Positions 61,012 to 64,000 of a DNA stretch of 64,000 bases are shown here, piece after piece. The stretch covers positions 456,619 to 520,618 of the forward strand of contig NZ_LMUK01000041.1 in the NCBI RefSeq assembly GCF_009766005.1, written 5' to 3'. The stretch is from Bradyrhizobium sp. S69. Its GTDB lineage: Bacteria > Pseudomonadota > Alphaproteobacteria > Rhizobiales > Xanthobacteraceae. The position numbers and the translations under genes were made by a program. Within the stretch, counting starts at the first letter, position 1; each line of letters opens with the position of its first letter. The notes beneath the pieces were generated by a model. The model saw nothing but the letters and a program-made list of their open reading frames with translations. It did no database searches and was not told the DNA's origin.

Positions 61012-62817
61012 CTACGCGCGGACCCGAACATAGCTGCCGGGAGCGTCCTCGATCGCAGGTAGCGCGCCGGTGCCGACGCTGCGCGCGGGCACTTCCTCGG
61101 CGTCGATGCCGCCAAGCCAGCCGCGCCAGTCGGGCCACCAAGAACCCTTGTGCTCCTGCGCCCCGGTAATCCAGTCCGCCAGCGACACGTCCTTGATATG
61201 GTCGTTGGTCCAGAACTGGTATTTGCCCAGCGACGGCGGATTGACCACGCCGGCGATGTGGCCGGACCCGGACAGCACATATTTCACCGGACCGCCGAAA
61301 AACTGCGAGCCATACAGCACCGATTCCGCCGGCGCGATGTGATCCTCGCGGGTCGCCAGATTATAGACCGGGACCTTGACCTTCGACAGATCGAGCAGCG
61401 TGTTGTCGAGCACCATGCTGCCGGTCGACAGGCGGTTTTCAAGATAGCAATTGCGCAAATAATACGAATGGTTCGCCGCCGGCATCCGCGTCGCATCCGA
61501 ATTCCAGTGCAACAGGTCGAACGCGGTGGGCGATTGTCCCTTCAGATAATTGCTGACGACATAGGACCAGATCAGGTCGTTCGAGCGCAGCATATTGAAG
61601 GCCATCGCCATCTTGCTGCCTTCGAGCACGCCGCTCACCTGCATGTCGCGTTCGAGCGCGGCGATCTGGTCTTCGTCGACGAACACCAGCAAGTCGCCGG
61701 CATGGGTAAAGTCGACCTGGGCCGCAAAGAATGTCGCCGAGGTGACGCGGACGCGGCGTTTCTCGGCAAGCCAAGCCAGGGTCGAGGCGAGCAGGGTGCC
61801 GCCGACACAATAGCCCGCGGTGTGAACCTTCATTTCGCCGGTGGCTTTTTCGATGACGTCCATCGCCGTCAGCGGGCCTTCCTTCATGTAATCTTCGAAG
61901 GTCTTCTGGCCGAGTTTCTTGTCGGGGTTGACCCAGGAAATCACGAACACGGTGATGCCCTGATCGACGCACCATTTGATGTAGGACTTTTCCGGCTTCA
62001 GATCGAGAATGTAGAATTTGTTGATCCAGGGCGGCACGATCAAAAGCGGCGTGCGCAGCACGTTTTCAGTCGTGGGCGTGTACTGGATCAACTGCATCAG
62101 GTCGTTCTGGAAGATCACCTTGCCCGGCGTCGTCGCCATGTTGACGCCGACCACCATATTGGAGGGGTCGGACTGGCGGATGCGCAAGCTGCCATGGCCG
62201 GCCTCGATGTCTTCGGCCAGCATCTTCATGCCGCGAACCAGATTGTCGCCGCTGGAGGCCAGCGTCTCGCGCAAGACTTCCGGATTGGTGAGGACGAAAT
62301 TCGACGGCGAGATCGCGTTGGTGATCTGCTGGACGTAGAACTCGGCCTTCTTGCGGGTGTGCGGATCGAGGCCTTCGGCGCTGCGCACCAGTTCCTGCGC
62401 CCACTGCGTGGTCAACAGATAAAGCTGCATCAGGAAATCGAAGAACTGGTTCGACTTCCATTCGGGATCCTTGAACCGCTTGTCGCGCGGCGAGGGTTCG
62501 ATCGCAGGCTTCGTCTGTTCGCCGGCCATGCGGCGCATCGAGGAGCCCCACAGATCGAGATAGGCCCGGCCCATCTTCATCTGCAAGTCGCCGGTCCGCT
62601 CCTTGTCCGACAGCCAGTATTCCGCGACCGTGGTGAAGGTCTTGATCACCTCGCCAAGCTCGTTCGGCGGCTTGTCTTTGGGCTCGCCATTCTCGCGCGG
62701 CTTGAGATAGGCTGCGAGCGCCTGGCCGCTGCTTTCCATGGCCCGCGCGAGATTCATCGCGAAGGCTTCGGGGTCGAAGGTTTTTTTGGGCTGGGTTTCG
62801 GTTTTGACGTCGCTCAT
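61012..62817 (-). CDS. phaC: Class I poly(3-hydroxyalkanoate) synthase
   Basis: A 601-residue polymerase that makes PHB-type storage polyester from hydroxyacyl-CoA at granule surfaces. The lipase-like box is GYCVGGT with nucleophile Cys337; the acid is in REDHIAP and the catalytic His in GSGHIAGV. The N-terminal domain of about 200 residues and the class I length match. It has no phaE/phaR subunit gene adjacent, as expected for class I. A TTGCACTGCGA element lies at 62905-62915. Confidence 0.95.
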   Translation of the reverse strand: MSDVKTETQPKKTFDPEAFAMNLARAMESSGQALAAYLKPRENGEPKDKPPNELGEVIKTFTTVAEYWLSDKERTGDLQMKMGRAYLDLWGSSMRRMAGEQTKPAIEPSPRDKRFKDPEWKSNQFFDFLMQLYLLTTQWAQELVRSAEGLDPHTRKKAEFYVQQITNAISPSNFVLTNPEVLRETLASSGDNLVRGMKMLAEDIEAGHGSLRIRQSDPSNMVVGVNMATTPGKVIFQNDLMQLIQYTPTTENVLRTPLLIVPPWINKFYILDLKPEKSYIKWCVDQGITVFVISWVNPDKKLGQKTFEDYMKEGPLTAMDVIEKATGEMKVHTAGYCVGGTLLASTLAWLAEKRRVRVTSATFFAAQVDFTHAGDLLVFVDEDQIAALERDMQVSGVLEGSKMAMAFNMLRSNDLIWSYVVSNYLKGQSPTAFDLLHWNSDATRMPAANHSYYLRNCYLENRLSTGSMVLDNTLLDLSKVKVPVYNLATREDHIAPAESVLYGSQFFGGPVKYVLSGSGHIAGVVNPPSLGKYQFWTNDHIKDVSLADWITGAQEHKGSWWPDWRGWLGGIDAEEVPARSVGTGALPAIEDAPGSYVRVRA

Positions 62818-63087
62818 ATCGATAACACTACAGATTCATTTGTGGTTCGTCACCGCGCTCAATCGACGATGTTCTAATGGAAATTAATTCTCGCATCGAA
62901 CGTGTTGCACTGCGATAGGAATCTTGGTTCTGTCATATTCAGGCCTCACCGGTTCAGTTTATTGTTCAGGCTTTAATCGTTTCCGACGACAGTGGTCAGG
63001 GCGGATGAGCCACTGCTGAAATAAGCGTCAGGGTGCTCCAAGGTTCAAGTATTTGGAGGTTCAAGTAGAGTGAGACTGCGGGGACGC

Positions 63088-63405
63088 ATGTCGGAGAATC
63101 GAACAAGCAAGGCATTGCTCTGCGGCGCGCTGCTGATGACGGCGCTCACGCTGGGCGGCTGCGCGACGTCGATCGCGGACTTGCCGCTGGTCGGCACCCC
63201 TGCCGATGCTCCGGGACGCCCCAAGGAGGCCGGCAGCTATCTTCCGGTGGAGGATTTGCCGCCCAATCGCGACGAGGCCGCGATCGCGCCGGCCGAGCAG
63301 GCCAAGATCAAGGCGGAATTGCTGGCGGCGCGGGACCGCCAGGCGTCGGCCGCCGCCGCCAAGGATCAGGCGGCCGCCCAGGCCGCGGCCCAATCCGGCA
63401 GGTAA
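63088..63405 (+). CDS. Putative lipoprotein
   Basis: 105 residues with a lipoprotein signal (LLMTALTLGGC, lipobox LGGC, lipidated Cys about residue 25). The mature part has an acidic segment and an Ala/Gln/Lys-rich helical C-terminus. The start is ATG 63088; a GTG at 63070 with GGAGG upstream is an alternative that adds 6 residues. The family is unknown, though such short lipoproteins often precede the aminotransferase gene in bradyrhizobia. Confidence 0.78.
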   Translation: MSENRTSKALLCGALLMTALTLGGCATSIADLPLVGTPADAPGRPKEAGSYLPVEDLPPNRDEAAIAPAEQAKIKAELLAARDRQASAAAAKDQAAAQAAAQSGR

Positions 63406-63618
63406 CCAGCTGAAGTCACGCGACGGTCATGCTGGCGAAACCCGGGGGCCATGGTAAAAGAACCCAATTCAACCGCAAATCAGGTCGAAGACAGCAGTTT
63501 AGCGCCGAAATTTGCCCTAAATCTTTGATTGAAGGCGATTTCTAAACGAAACAAGTCGCGTTTCGGAGCAAAAGCTGTCAGCGATTCTGCCCTTACCCGG
63601 TTGCCGGAGCCAGGACCC

Positions 63619-64000
63619 ATGGAAGATTTTTACCGCATACGCCGTTTGCCGCCTTACGTGTTCGAGCAGGTCAACCGGGCCAAGGCGGCCGCGCGTAATG
63701 CCGGTGCCGACATCATCGATCTCGGCATGGGTAATCCGGATCTGCCGACGCCGCCCCATGTCATCGAGAAACTGAAGGAGACGCTGGGCAAGCCGCGCAC
63801 CGACCGCTATTCCGCCTCGCGCGGTATCACCGGCCTGCGCAAGGCGCAGGCGGCCTATTATGCTCGGCGTTTCGGCGTGAAGCTCAATCCGGAAACCCAG
63901 GTGGTCGCGACCTTGGGCTCGAAAGAGGGCTTTGCCAATGTGGCCCAGGCGATCACGGCGCCGGGCGACGTCGTGCTTTGTCCCAATCCGAGCTATCCGA
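63619..64000 (+). CDS. Class I/II aminotransferase (partial, C-terminal part off the window)
   Basis: A PLP-dependent aminotransferase. The first 127 codons are visible: MEDFYRIRRLPPYVFEQV, LGMGNPDLPTPPHVIEKL, then RYSASRGITGLRKA and TLGSKEG, the fold type I opening with the cofactor-binding GSKEG. It resembles LL-diaminopimelate aminotransferase or AlaC-like alanine aminotransferases. The PLP lysine lies beyond the right edge, so exact specificity cannot be judged. ATG 63619 is preceded by CCAGGA. Confidence 0.88.
   Translation, partial: MEDFYRIRRLPPYVFEQVNRAKAAARNAGADIIDLGMGNPDLPTPPHVIEKLKETLGKPRTDRYSASRGITGLRKAQAAYYARRFGVKLNPETQVVATLGSKEGFANVAQAITAPGDVVLCPNPSYP

Overview
The window is high-GC chromosomal DNA that looks like a Bradyrhizobium or a close relative (Nitrobacteraceae, Hyphomicrobiales, Alphaproteobacteria). 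The reasons are the rne-amidase-PBP1a-prfB neighbourhood, the rhizobial suf operon order (desulfurase-sufB-sufC-sufD-sufS-sufT-sufA), an alphaproteobacterial RNase E with a C-terminal Gly-Trp-Trp tail, the Omp25/31-type porin-like protein, a class I PHA synthase, and several families of palindromic intergenic repeats. No rRNA, tRNA, CRISPR array, prophage or intact insertion sequence was seen. Family assignments rest on motifs and remembered family features, not on database searches.

Layout. 1-3.8 kb: a small catabolic island. A leftward operon (substrate-binding protein, FCD-type GntR regulator, ABC ATPase running off the left edge) faces a rightward pair (FAH-family hydrolase, cyclase-family hydrolase). 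A perfect 14-bp palindrome lies between them and is a likely site for the regulator. 4-17 kb: RNase E, then the divergent cell-wall cluster (amidase, two tandem PBP1a paralogues), prfB with its programmed +1 frameshift, and a beta-hydroxyacid dehydrogenase. 17.3-25.6 kb: an exported TPR-CHAT protein whose stop codon abuts a fragment of an IS5-type transposase, an AraC/GyrI-like regulator, a branched-chain amino-acid-type binding protein, an M23 peptidase, and a peroxiredoxin with a histone-H1-like tail. 25.9-36.5 kb: an AsmA/YhdP-like envelope protein, a chemoreceptor, an MFS transporter, tyrS, anmK, a DUF1697 protein and an alpha/beta hydrolase.

36.9-44.5 kb: the complete suf operon for Fe-S cluster assembly, followed by a TfoX-N protein with a lysine-rich tail. 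44.6-52.2 kb: a GGDEF protein, a DEAD-box helicase, a TMEM175-like membrane protein, an exported caspase-fold protein, a frameshifted SDR gene, a tiny membrane protein and an outer-membrane beta-barrel. 52.4-64 kb: parE, a DedA protein, an alpha/beta hydrolase, a Tat-exported metallo-beta-lactamase, a PaiB-like protein translationally coupled to argC, a methyltransferase, a MAPEG protein, phaC, a lipoprotein, and the start of a class I aminotransferase.

Most of this is core metabolism and envelope biology, and I did not find a convincing self-contained new system. The points most worth a second look are the two separate exported caspase-fold proteins (CHAT and C14-like), the tandem PBP1a duplication with a two-palindrome element in front of copy 1 only, the histidine-rich insertion in RNase E, histone-like tails on two unrelated proteins, a mobile-looking palindrome inserted between sufB and sufC, a possibly leaderless suf operon, and a single-base frameshift in the SDR gene.
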